Assembly: GCA_030539165.1 (NCBI GenBank)
Contig: JAUNSO010000007.1
Coordinates: 1 to 44,348, forward strand
Direction of reading: 5' to 3'
Source of the DNA: a bacterium
GTDB lineage: Bacteria; Bacillota; Clostridia; Lachnospirales; Lachnospiraceae
DNA: 44,348 nt
Shown here: positions 25,674 through 34,164 of the stretch, piece by piece
Numbering within the stretch: position 1 is the first letter of the stretch
Layout: each line of letters begins with the position of its first letter
The notes under the pieces: model-generated
Told to the model about the DNA's origin: nothing
Databases searched by the model: none
The model's input: only the letters and a program-made list of their open reading frames with translations
Program-made: the position numbers and the translations under genes

Positions 25674-27080
25674 TTATTTATTTCTTGCAAGGATAGCGGA
25701 AACTTCTTTACGGAAAGTTGAAGCTGCTTCTTCCGGTGTTGCCTGCTCATAGAACACGCTGCTTCCGATATTTTTGATCGTTTCATTGATTTCTGATATA
25801 CCTTCCGGATCAGGAGCTGGCGTCTTCTTTGCAATCTCATTGACCCTGTCTGCATACTCAAACATTGCAACCTGTTGATCTGTCATATTGCCTGACTGAA
25901 TCATGGCTTCACGAACTGATGCTGAAACCGGTGTTCCACGTTCACCCATGATAATAGTATTTGCCTCCTCTGAATTCACAAACCAGTTGATGAACTCTGC
26001 ACATTCTTTTTTTACCTTTGAAGTTTCTGCTACTGAGAAAAACATGCCCGGCTTATTCCAAAGTCCACTCTCGCCATTTTCATCAGATACAGGCGGAGTC
26101 GTAATCTTAATCTTATCATTCACACTGCTGACTCTACTGGCATAATTATTCCAGTCCAATACAGTTGCCGCATCACCTGTAACCACGGGACTGCCCTCAT
26201 GTCCCAGTGTCAGAATCTGCGCTTCTTCATCCGGATCAGGATAAATATTCTCATCCACCATGTCTTTCCACATACTCAAAAAAGCTACAACCAGCTGATC
26301 ATCTGTATAGCCAAGAGCCGTACCGTCTTCATTAAACAAAGACTCTCCGTGCTGGCTCAGCCAGTAGCGTAACGGAATGATGTCTCCTGTGGCTCCGGAT
26401 GAAACAATTATACTTTCTTTTCCTGTTACTTCTGAGATTTTACGATTCGTATCAATAAATTCTGACCAGTTCCAGCTTCCGTCCGGTTCTGCCAGACCTG
26501 CCTTTTCAAACACCTCTGGATTATATCCTATTGCAAGTGCCGAAGTCGATAATACCATCCCTGCCAGTTTACCGTCAATCATACCAGTGTTCAGGATTGT
26601 TTCATCAATCTCGGATGTATCAATGGTTCCATCCTTCGCAAATTCATTCAGATCTGCAACAACACCGTTTTTTGCATAAGTAGAAATATAAAGGTAATCC
26701 ATCTGCATAATATCAGGCATTGATCCCGATGCTGCTTGCGTGGAAAGCTTGTCAAAGTATCCGTCCCAGCCGGCCGGAACAGCTTCGAATGACACATTCG
26801 GGTGGGACTCTGTATATAAGTCCAGCAGCTGCTGTGTATAGTCATGCCTTGCCTGACCTCCCCACCATGTAATCTTGATGGTTACTGGTTCATCACTTGT
26901 TGGTGCAGTTTCTTCAGACGTTGTAGTCTCCGCTGTCACTTCCTCTACCTTAGCTGCACTTTCTTCCTTTGCAGCGCTCTTGTCTTCTGTACTGTTTCCT
27001 GTGCTCCCACATGCAGTAATAGATAATATCATCGCACATGCAAGCAGTCCAACTATAAATCTCTTTGTTAACTTTTTCAT
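25674..27080 (-). CDS. ABC sugar-binding lipoprotein (GH115 cluster)
   Basis: A 468-residue family 1 solute-binding protein. The signal peptide ends in a lipobox (SITAC, Cys24) followed by a Glu/Thr/Ser-rich tether to about residue 65. The mature part opens with IKITWWGGQARHDYTQQLL and contains WDGYFDKLSTQAASGSMPDI, a form seen in binding proteins for plant cell-wall and pectin-type oligosaccharides, so an acidic oligosaccharide is plausible; this is inference. AGGAG lies 8 nt before the ATG. Its promoter is at 27128-27156, directly behind the YesN-type regulator gene. Confidence 0.9.
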   Translation of the reverse strand: MKKLTKRFIVGLLACAMILSITACGSTGNSTEDKSAAKEESAAKVEEVTAETTTSEETAPTSDEPVTIKITWWGGQARHDYTQQLLDLYTESHPNVSFEAVPAGWDGYFDKLSTQAASGSMPDIMQMDYLYISTYAKNGVVADLNEFAKDGTIDTSEIDETILNTGMIDGKLAGMVLSTSALAIGYNPEVFEKAGLAEPDGSWNWSEFIDTNRKISEVTGKESIIVSSGATGDIIPLRYWLSQHGESLFNEDGTALGYTDDQLVVAFLSMWKDMVDENIYPDPDEEAQILTLGHEGSPVVTGDAATVLDWNNYASRVSSVNDKIKITTPPVSDENGESGLWNKPGMFFSVAETSKVKKECAEFINWFVNSEEANTIIMGERGTPVSASVREAMIQSGNMTDQQVAMFEYADRVNEIAKKTPAPDPEGISEINETIKNIGSSVFYEQATPEEAASTFRKEVSAILARNK

Positions 27081-27127
27081 TTCCCATTCTCCTTTTTCTG
27101 CTGATCATAACTCAGCTTGATACAGCA

Positions 27128-27156
27128 ATTGTACAGAATATGTTGCTTGAATTGAA
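27128..27156 (-). promoter_or_regulatory. Promoter of the GH115 transport operon
   Basis: On the minus strand TTCAAT (27156-27151) and TACAAT (27133-27128) are 17 nt apart. The -35 is imperfect, as expected if the neighbouring AraC-type regulator activates it. Confidence 0.55.
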
Positions 27157-27196
27157 TGGAATTACCGGAGTTTTTGCCTGAAAAAAACCGACATTG

Positions 27197-28714
27197 TTAC
27201 TCATCCTGCTTCATTTTTTCTTTATATTCGCTGGGTGATATACCCTCAATACGCCGAAAAGCCTTTGCAAAGTATTGTCCGTCTGAGGCATATCCGACCA
27301 TTTCCGCCAATGCGGATATCTTTATATCCGGTTTGAAATGAATTAATTCTTTTGCGAACATAATTCGTTTGTTCAGTAAAAAAGATGAAAATCTTTCATG
27401 CTGATATTTCACAAAAAGACGTCCAAAATAATCCTCATTCATAAATAAAATCTGTTTTGTCAGATATTGAATGTTCAGATCCATATTGTTGATACGACCA
27501 TAAATCTCCTGCATAATCGTTCTCATTCTTTTTTCATCAACACGAGTATCCGTTTCGATAATCTGCCGACAGGCTATGATGTCTGCTGTTCTTTTCATCA
27601 ATTCTCCTGTATCACCATTCATCTGTCCCATTTCATCGACCTCTGCTGAAACATCATCTCCATAAAGAATTTTCAAAACCAGCATACAGGTCTGTCTCTT
27701 CTGCATATATCCCAATTCCAGAATATCCATCTTCATAAAGAAAAGGCTGCACTCATATAAGGCTTTTTCGTAGCTTGCAATGTTCTGAAATCTCTTGTAG
27801 CTAAAAATAGTATTTAATTCCTCCGCCTTCTTCAGCCTTTCAAAACAGAACAATTCTTCTCTTTTCTCCAGTTCGCCTAATGCAAATAACTCCTGTGTCT
27901 GCAGATACAGCTTATGGCACTCCTCTATAGTTCCAGGCATGCTGACTACTGCCCACAGTAGTTGCCTTTTAATTCTCGAAAATTGCTTTCTCGTTTTACA
28001 CAACGCATTTTCCAGATGTTCGGTTGTGTCTGGTTCAATCAGCATCATAACATCATTTTGAATAGGAGCTGTTGCCATCAATTTATCTTCGCCGATTAAT
28101 TCCCCATAAATATTTCCAAGTAGAAACAATTCCAAACTGTCAAACGGCTTATCACTGCGAAATCCAACAATACAGACCTGTCGTTCATCGCCTCTTATTT
28201 CCTGCCTGAAATCATGATAACTCTCATCTACACACTCCAGATCCAGCATCATATTCCTAAATAACTGCTCCCTTGCTCTTGGCAATAGCCTGTGTACTGT
28301 TCGTTTGTTATGTTCATTTTCGATTTTACTTGCTTTTTTTCTTTCAATTTCTTTGATCACCTTATCCAGAACTATAGTGATACTGTTTTCATCACACGGT
28401 TTCAAAATATAGTGGCGAATTCCTTCTTCCATAGTTTGACTTGTATATTCAAATTCTCCGTAACCTGACAACACGATAAACTCCGTATCCGGATACACTT
28501 TTTTTGTCTCTCTGATCAAAGCAATTCCATCCATGACCGGCATTTTAATATCTGTCAAGACGATATCCGGCAGCAATTTCTGTATCTTATCAAAAGCCTC
28601 TGCACCATTCCATGCAGTACCTACAAGTTTCACATTATGTTTCTCCCAGGATATGGATGTTGCCATGCCTTCGCGCTCTATTTCTTCGTCATCTACAATC
28701 AGCAGTCTGTACAT
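27197..28714 (-). CDS. YesN-type response regulator (GH115 cluster)
   Basis: A 505-residue regulator: receiver domain at the N-terminus (LLIVDDEEIEREG, phospho-acceptor Asp55 in VLTDIKMPVMDG, KPC lysine near 109), a long linker region, and an AraC-type DNA-binding domain in the last 100 residues (YLTKQILFMNEDYFGRLFVK; LAEMVGYASDGQYFAKAFRR; ISPSEYKEK). GGAGGAAG lies just before the ATG and inside the end of the kinase gene, which it overlaps by 26 nt. It most likely activates the binding-protein promoter 41 nt beyond its 3' end when the kinase senses the cognate oligosaccharide. Confidence 0.92.
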   Translation of the reverse strand: MYRLLIVDDEEIEREGMATSISWEKHNVKLVGTAWNGAEAFDKIQKLLPDIVLTDIKMPVMDGIALIRETKKVYPDTEFIVLSGYGEFEYTSQTMEEGIRHYILKPCDENSITIVLDKVIKEIERKKASKIENEHNKRTVHRLLPRAREQLFRNMMLDLECVDESYHDFRQEIRGDERQVCIVGFRSDKPFDSLELFLLGNIYGELIGEDKLMATAPIQNDVMMLIEPDTTEHLENALCKTRKQFSRIKRQLLWAVVSMPGTIEECHKLYLQTQELFALGELEKREELFCFERLKKAEELNTIFSYKRFQNIASYEKALYECSLFFMKMDILELGYMQKRQTCMLVLKILYGDDVSAEVDEMGQMNGDTGELMKRTADIIACRQIIETDTRVDEKRMRTIMQEIYGRINNMDLNIQYLTKQILFMNEDYFGRLFVKYQHERFSSFLLNKRIMFAKELIHFKPDIKISALAEMVGYASDGQYFAKAFRRIEGISPSEYKEKMKQDE

Positions 28715-30458
28715 TCTTTTCTTCCTCCACTTTGGGAACTACAATCTGCACCTCTGTACCGATTCCTGTCTCGCTGTCAATGCTAAATATGTGATTCGTA
28801 TAAAACATTGCCAAACGTTCCCGAATATTCTTCAGTCCTATCCCATGCCCTTGGGGTTCTATCGTCCCTGCTCGAACCTTTTCCAGTTCTTCACTTGACA
28901 TTCCCTGCCCTGAGTCCTTGACAAAAATCAGAATATCTGTATCTCTTTCGACAACATATACCAGTACTTCACAAAGAACTGCTGAACTCTCTATACCATA
29001 CTGCACCGCATTTTCTATGATAGGTTGTAATACCATACGCGGTATCATCCATCTGCTCAGATTTCCATCCGTCTTAAGTTCCATTTTGGCACGCCCCTTA
29101 TACCGCATCTGTTGTATATGAATATAGGCTGCGGCAGTATCACACTCCTCCTCGACTGATGTACAGGTGCTCTTGGCAAATGATGCTCGCAGCAATTTTC
29201 CTAATTCTATTATCCCTTGACCGACTTCCTCTGTCTGACCGGATTTTAACATCCAGTTCAAAGAATTCAGCGTATTGTATAGAAAATGAGGGTTAATCTG
29301 TGCCTGCAACATTTTATATCTGGTATCCTGTATGAGAATTTGCTTTTCATAATTTTCATAAATCAGATGTTCAATCTTATCAAGCATAATCTGAAATTCC
29401 TTTGTCAGAACACCAATTTCATCCTTTCTATCCTCATCCTCTATCAACTTTTGAGCCTCGCGAAAATTCTGACCCTCTACCGTTTTCATTGATTCCGAAA
29501 GCGTCTGCAGTGGTCTTGTCACGATTTCTACAATTTTTCTAATCATCAGCAGCATGATAATGGTCGCTGATAGGATAGAACTCAATGTCAGATAACGTAT
29601 AGCAGAGGTCTGTCCAAAGATTTGAGAGTATGGAAATACACTGATGTACAACCAGTCAGTTTGTGATGAACGCAGATAACACATAAAATATTTCTGTCCA
29701 TCCATCCGAATAATCTGATACCCCTCCGCCTGATCCGGCGGTGGTAGTTCAGTCAACTGCATATCCGTATTCTCATAAATCAGTTTGTCTTCAGAATATA
29801 CATACAATGTCGGGTTCACAACCTTCAATCTGGCATTACACTGGTCTATCAGACCCTTGACATCACTGGTCAATATGATTGAACCCAGGTAATCAAGAGA
29901 TGTATTTTTTATCTCCAGAATATCTCTGCCTGAAACAAGATAAGGGTATTCCGATGACGGAGCATATGATACATAGATTCCTTTTTCTGCACCATAGTCT
30001 GCAATCAATTTCTCAACAACATTATTTTGCAATCCTCCCGTATCAGAACCCACCTTGGTGATTGTTTGCGTATGATCGGTATATACAATATTTTTTACGA
30101 TTGGATAAAGATACAGTTTATTTGTAAATAGTGTCCTGAGTTTTTCCAATTCGTACAGATACTCATTAGAAGGATACCGTAAATCCTTCATATGCATTAA
30201 CTGCTCTTGGATTTCACTGCTGATTGCAATCTCATAGCTCAGTTTCTCTACATCCTCCAGCCCATCGTTGACCTGTTGTATAAAAAACTCCAGCTCCTGC
30301 AGAGATTTTTCATATAGCTTACCATCATAAATATTAAAACTCATCTGTAACGCTACAATAGAAATCAAAGACGTCAGAAGTGCAAACAAACAAAATAAGC
30401 TTATCATCTTCCTCGATAAGCTTATATTTTTCATGTAATTCATCCATTTTTTCTTCAT
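28689..30458 (-). CDS. YesM-type sensor histidine kinase (GH115 cluster)
   Basis: A 589-residue membrane kinase. The first helix (MISLFCLFALLTSLISIVAL) is followed by an extracellular sensor region of about 260 residues with Cache-like features, then a second helix (YLTLSSILSATIIMLLMI), a HAMP segment, the His_kinase box (LQAQINPHFLYNTLNSLNW) and an ATPase domain (PIIENAVQYGI; VKDSGQGMS; GHGIGLKNIRERL). I chose the second ATG (30456-30458), preceded by GATGAGG 6 nt upstream. Unlike the mannoside cluster, this operon has no extra binding-protein-like partner, so the kinase may sense its ligand directly. Confidence 0.9.
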   Translation of the reverse strand: MKKKWMNYMKNISLSRKMISLFCLFALLTSLISIVALQMSFNIYDGKLYEKSLQELEFFIQQVNDGLEDVEKLSYEIAISSEIQEQLMHMKDLRYPSNEYLYELEKLRTLFTNKLYLYPIVKNIVYTDHTQTITKVGSDTGGLQNNVVEKLIADYGAEKGIYVSYAPSSEYPYLVSGRDILEIKNTSLDYLGSIILTSDVKGLIDQCNARLKVVNPTLYVYSEDKLIYENTDMQLTELPPPDQAEGYQIIRMDGQKYFMCYLRSSQTDWLYISVFPYSQIFGQTSAIRYLTLSSILSATIIMLLMIRKIVEIVTRPLQTLSESMKTVEGQNFREAQKLIEDEDRKDEIGVLTKEFQIMLDKIEHLIYENYEKQILIQDTRYKMLQAQINPHFLYNTLNSLNWMLKSGQTEEVGQGIIELGKLLRASFAKSTCTSVEEECDTAAAYIHIQQMRYKGRAKMELKTDGNLSRWMIPRMVLQPIIENAVQYGIESSAVLCEVLVYVVERDTDILIFVKDSGQGMSSEELEKVRAGTIEPQGHGIGLKNIRERLAMFYTNHIFSIDSETGIGTEVQIVVPKVEEEKNVQTADCR

Positions 30459-30558
30459 GCTGTACCTCATCTTCCACTGTAAAGATCACGAATCTATTTT
30501 ATCAGACACGGGGAACTTTCATCTGATGATATCCGACCAGATACCTGTATAAAACCGA

Positions 30559-30586
30559 CTTATAGATTCTTATTTCGACTTTACAA
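30559..30586 (-). promoter_or_regulatory. Possible promoter of the GH115 cluster two-component operon
   Basis: On the minus strand TTGTAA (30586-30581) and TATAAG (30564-30559) are 16 nt apart, in the gap between the GH4 pseudogene and the kinase gene. A moderate match only. Confidence 0.35.
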
Positions 30587-30603
30587 TGGGGCAGGCCGCT
30601 TTG

Positions 30604-31574
30604 TCAATGGAGCGTTACCTCAATCATATCATGTACCTGTCGTTCCATCTCTTTGGGTTCAATCCGGTCTCTGATTTGCGGATCATTTTGAAACGCCTCC
30701 AATACCATCGCGTAATTATAAGTCTTAGCTGCTTTTATGACTCTATTATGATTCTCTACGTGGGGCATGATCAAATCCAGAATTGTATTGGGCAGTTCAC
30801 CCGCTATCACCGGCCGAATGGCATCTCTTTCAAATAAAGCATTGGTTTCCACTACAGCATCTGTCGGCAGATTTGCAATTTGACGGCCATTGTTAGGAAT
30901 ATTGACATTGGTCACCAGATTACCTAACCCACATATCGCTTTAATCAACTGAATACGCTCTTCTCCTGTATCTTCAAGCGATAATTCTTCTCCTGAAGCC
31001 AGTCTTCCTGATTTATCCAGTCTGTTCAAAAGATCTTTTCTTCGCCACTCTACTGATGTCAAGCTATATTTCCACTCTTCCACTACCTGTGGATTTCTTA
31101 AATACATGTCTCCTGATACAAACTCTGCCAGATGTCTGTCACCAGCCGCAGCAATCCATTCGTACTTCCTAAAAAGATCCATCTTCACACAATGTGCGCA
31201 GGCAAATGTTGAATTCATCCAATTATTATGTATTTCTTCAAAGCCTTCTCCATAGTCCTTCTGCACAAAGTTGCGATAAATCGGAAATAAATCAATTCCT
31301 TGATAGCTCGCATGATTAAACCAGGTAAAATGATTAATTCCAATACATTCACTTTGATATCATCTTTTTCTACACCCTGTATACCAAGTTCGCTTTGTAC
31401 TACAGACGCAAGAAGACGTTGTGTGCCAAACACTTCATGACAACAGCCAAAGGCTTTGATTTCCGGAAATACGTGATACAATGTCTTCACACATACCGAC
31501 ATAGGATTAGTATAATTGATTATCCATGCCTGTGGGCAATATGTATGAATAGCCTCTGCAAATTCCACAAACAC
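30604..31574 (-). pseudogene. GH4-family glycosidase, 5'-truncated and frameshifted
   Basis: The remains of an NAD- and metal-dependent family 4 glycosidase. The upstream part reads WIINYTNPMSVCVKTLYHVF and AFGCCHEVFGTQ, two family hallmarks. It then shifts frame at a GG pair (31340-31341): adding one base gives GINHFTWFNHASYQGIDLF and runs into the downstream frame (QKDYGEGFEEIHNNWMNSTF onwards) to the stop at 30604. About 110 N-terminal residues, including the nucleotide-binding Rossmann segment, are absent; coding sequence stops near 31574, next to an oppositely oriented AraC fragment. The GCCHE form recalls the LplD/alpha-galacturonidase branch, which is tentative. It should be non-functional. 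Confidence 0.85.
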
Positions 31575-32002
31575 GCAATCTGACAGAAAAACTCACTGCT
31601 CTATATTTATATGAACTGTTTTTTTCTTTGGAGCGTTACAGGCTTTTTATTCAGGATCATATTCAGATGCATTCCGCGTTGAGCTCAGAGATAGACGATG
31701 CCTGTTATTATATTGCCCAAAATTATGCCGAGGATGTTTCTCTGGAAGATATCGCTCGCTATGCTCATTTATCCCCAACCTACTTTTCAAAAAAATTCAA
31801 AAAAGAAACCGGCTCTGCTTTTATTAAATATCTGATTTCTGTACGCATACAAAAAGCATGCCGCCTTCTTTTAATCTCTGATGATTCTATCACTGATATC
31901 GCTGTCAAGTGCGGATTCAGTAGCGCAAATTATCTAAAAGATGTATTTTATAGGGAATTTAATCTTTCTCCCAGAGCCTATCATAATCATCATAAACAGT
32001 AA
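31573..32002 (+). pseudogene. AraC-family regulator fragment (DNA-binding domain only)
   Basis: The frame is open from about 31573 and encodes a linker (NLTEKLTALYLYELFFSLER) followed by a complete AraC-type double helix-turn-helix (VSLEDIARYAHLSPTYFSKK; DIAVKCGFSSANYLKDVFYR; LSPRAYHNH). The N-terminal sugar-sensing domain is missing, no ATG with a ribosome site exists, and the only in-frame start near the linker is a TTG at 31628. It abuts the GH4 pseudogene head to head, so the two probably were a divergent regulator/enzyme pair. It ends 3 bp before the intact ldh gene, which reads the other way. Confidence 0.75.
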
Positions 32003-32005
32003 TGG

Positions 32006-32995
32006 CTATTTTTTCACTTCATTCTCCAGCGCAGCTCCTGTGAAGAATTGATCCAGATTCTTCATGGTAGTCTCGGCGATGTTGCCGAGGGCTTCTTCTG
32101 TCAGAAAGGCCTGATGGGAGGTGATCAGGACATTGGGCATAGAGATTAGACGGGCAAGAATGTCATCCTGGATGATCGTGTTGGAATTGTCCTCATAGAA
32201 AATGTCTGCTTCTTCTTCGTATACGTCCAGTGCTGCTGCGCGTATTTTGCCGTCCTTGAGCCCTTCCACCAGTGCTTCACTGTTGATCAGTGCTCCGCGG
32301 GAAGTGTTCAGGATCACGACTCCGTCACGCATTTTCTTAATGGCCTTGCCATTGATGATGTGGCGGCTGTCCTTCGTCAGAGGACAATGCAGGGAAATGA
32401 TATGTGCCTGCTCGAATAGCTCGTCCAAAGACACATAATGGATGTCACTGTTCACAATCGGAAATGGATCATAGGCGATCACGTTCATTCCGAAGCCCTT
32501 GCAGATATCCATGAATACACGGCCAATCTTGCCTGTGCCGATGACTCCGACCGTCTTGCCATGCAAATCAAAGCCTGTCAGACCGTTCAGGCTGAAATTG
32601 TATTCGCGAATTCGGTTGTATGCACGGTGCAGCTTGCGGTTCAGTGTAAGCAGCATGCCCATTGCATGCTCTGCCACTGCGTATGGAGAGTATGCCGGCA
32701 CTCGCATGACATGCATATCATGCTCACCCGCATAATTAATATCTACATTATTGTAGCCTGCGCAGCGCATAGCCACACAGGAAATATTACGCTTCTTTAA
32801 CTTTCTAAGGGTATCTGCTGACAGGTCATCATTGACAAATGCCACAACTGCATCAGAGCCCTTCGCAAGCACTGCTGTCTTCGCATTCAGCTTCTCTTCA
32901 TGATAAACCATTTTGTAATCCGGATACTTCTTCAGTTCTTCATCAAAGAATTCTTTATCATAAGGCTTTGTATCAAAAAAACTGATTTTCTTCAT
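32006..32995 (-). CDS. ldhA: D-lactate dehydrogenase (2-hydroxyacid dehydrogenase family)
   Basis: Reduces pyruvate to D-lactate with NADH. The 329-residue protein has the full family layout: a split catalytic domain, the nucleotide-binding GTGKIGRVF near residue 152, NTSRGALIN carrying the substrate-binding region, DVYEEE with the conserved acid, and HQAFLTEEAL with the catalytic histidine near 296. MRCAGYNNVDI is typical of the fermentative D-LDH branch. AGGAGG lies 8 nt before the ATG. A palindrome (33010-33024) sits in the leader. It is intact, while the tail of a near-identical gene lies 12 kb away at 19977-20119. It converges with the AraC fragment without an obvious terminator of its own. 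Confidence 0.92.
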   Translation of the reverse strand: MKKISFFDTKPYDKEFFDEELKKYPDYKMVYHEEKLNAKTAVLAKGSDAVVAFVNDDLSADTLRKLKKRNISCVAMRCAGYNNVDINYAGEHDMHVMRVPAYSPYAVAEHAMGMLLTLNRKLHRAYNRIREYNFSLNGLTGFDLHGKTVGVIGTGKIGRVFMDICKGFGMNVIAYDPFPIVNSDIHYVSLDELFEQAHIISLHCPLTKDSRHIINGKAIKKMRDGVVILNTSRGALINSEALVEGLKDGKIRAAALDVYEEEADIFYEDNSNTIIQDDILARLISMPNVLITSHQAFLTEEALGNIAETTMKNLDQFFTGAALENEVKK

Positions 32996-33009
32996 TTTAC
33001 ATTCCTCCT

Positions 33010-33024
33010 ATTAAGCTGCTTAAT
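33010..33024. promoter_or_regulatory. Palindrome in the ldhA leader
   Basis: attaagctgcttaat is a perfect inverted repeat of 7-bp arms round one central base, 3 bp upstream of the ribosome binding site. It could be a repressor site. It does not match the Rex consensus well. Confidence 0.35.
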
Positions 33025-33081
33025 CTCTAAATATAGTATACTTCAATGACTATTTACATATAATAATCTTATCACTAAACA

Positions 33082-33110
33082 TTGACATTTCTATAAGAAT
33101 ACCATATAAT
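33082..33110 (+). promoter_or_regulatory. Perfect consensus promoter for the AbiF-type RNA and gene
   Basis: TTGACA (33082-33087), a 17-nt spacer, and TATAAT (33105-33110): both hexamers match the sigma-A consensus exactly. Transcription should start near 33117-33118, directly ahead of the structured RNA, implying strong constitutive output. Confidence 0.85.
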
Positions 33111-33116
33111 TTGTTT

Positions 33117-33182
33117 AGTGAATGAGTTACGGATACTTGAGAAGCCCGTAACCCGGGCGGCTCCCGCGGGGGCCGTTTCGTT
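33117..33182 (+). ncRNA. Structured RNA upstream of the Abi_2 gene (abiF-type RNA candidate)
   Basis: A compact GC-rich block in AT-rich surroundings. Hairpin 1 pairs gttacgg (33126-33132) with ccgtaac (33146-33152). Hairpin 2 pairs 33158-33164 with 33169-33175 (cggctcc/ggggccg, one wobble pair, loop cgcg). The run cccggg (33152-33157) between them could give alternative or pseudoknot pairing with 33144-33147. It begins at the predicted transcription start and ends about 17 nt before the Abi_2 start codon. A conserved 'abiF' RNA motif upstream of Abi_2/AbiF genes has been described from comparative genomics; this fits it by position and form, but I could not align it to the model. Confidence 0.7.
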
Positions 33183-33199
33183 ATCTTCAGGAGATTTTT

Positions 33200-34129
33200 A
33201 TGGTCAATACACTTCATCAGAAACCTTTCTTAGATTATACTTCCCAGATAAACATTTTAAAAAACAAAAAGTTAATGATTAATGATGAGTCTTATGCTGC
33301 ATATATTTTGAGCAAGATTAGTTACTATAGTCTTATAAACGGATATAAAGATTCTTTTAAGGATCATTACACTCATAACTTCTTTCCTGATACGGATTTT
33401 CAAGATATATACAATCTATATCTACTTGATGTCGAACTAAGGGGAATATTTTTAAAATATATACTAATTCTTGAAAAAAACGTGAAATCTTCCATCTCCT
33501 ATCATTTTTCACAATTATATGGAAATGGTATAGCGTTTTATCAAAACTCTGTAAATTATGATTATGGCACCCACATATCAGATGTACAATATCTTTTCAA
33601 AAAAATGAATCAGAAAATCAAGGGAAAAAATCCTTCTCCACAAGTATCTCATTATATGAAAATATACAATGATGTTCCTCTCTGGGTACTCACTACAGAC
33701 TTAACAATTGGTGAAATATCTGCCATGTTCCGTTACCTGAAAGGGCACTGCAAGACACTCGTCTGCAACGACTTTCATAATATAGGACGGGCTGAACTCG
33801 GAAAAATGCTCATAATGCTTACAAAATTTCGTAACATATGCGCACATGGAAACCGACTTTTTAATACACACACAGGTGATCATATTATGGACTGTGTTGT
33901 TCACCAAAAATTGCATATCAAGAAAACAGGTACACTATATAATTATGGTAAATCTGATCTATTTGCCGCTATAATATGCTTGAAATATTTATTGGATCAT
34001 GATGATTTCCGATCATTTTATATGGAGTTAAAGAAAACTCTTAAAATATACCAGCCATCTGAATCAATCTTACAAACCATGGGATTTCCAGACAACTGGA
34101 TGTCCATTTTAAGAATTAAAGCATACTGA
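33200..34129 (+). CDS. Abi_2/AbiF-type HEPN protein (abortive infection or RNA-gated toxin)
   Basis: A 309-residue Abi_2-family protein with the family's layout: an N-terminal DYTSQINILKNKKLMINDE segment, a helical middle (LRGIFLKYILILEKNVKSSI) and the HEPN ribonuclease motif RxxxxH in RNICAHGNRLF (Arg211, His216). A second, degenerate motif may lie at 96-102. Proteins of this family cause abortive phage infection, and AbiF-type members are associated with an upstream structured RNA. CAGGAG lies 7 nt before the ATG. It is one of only two plus-strand coding regions outside the IS, is notably AT-rich, and has a strong promoter, all consistent with a horizontally acquired defence gene. RNA cleavage by this protein is inferred from the motif. 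Confidence 0.87.
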   Translation: MVNTLHQKPFLDYTSQINILKNKKLMINDESYAAYILSKISYYSLINGYKDSFKDHYTHNFFPDTDFQDIYNLYLLDVELRGIFLKYILILEKNVKSSISYHFSQLYGNGIAFYQNSVNYDYGTHISDVQYLFKKMNQKIKGKNPSPQVSHYMKIYNDVPLWVLTTDLTIGEISAMFRYLKGHCKTLVCNDFHNIGRAELGKMLIMLTKFRNICAHGNRLFNTHTGDHIMDCVVHQKLHIKKTGTLYNYGKSDLFAAIICLKYLLDHDDFRSFYMELKKTLKIYQPSESILQTMGFPDNWMSILRIKAY

Positions 34130-34164
34130 GATCTCACTCTATATTTTGGAAACGATAATTGCCT

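Noticed and set aside
33010..33024. Rex redox-sensor site upstream of ldhA
   Set aside because: The palindrome is attaagc-type and lacks the TTGTTAA half-sites of Rex; kept only as an unnamed palindrome.
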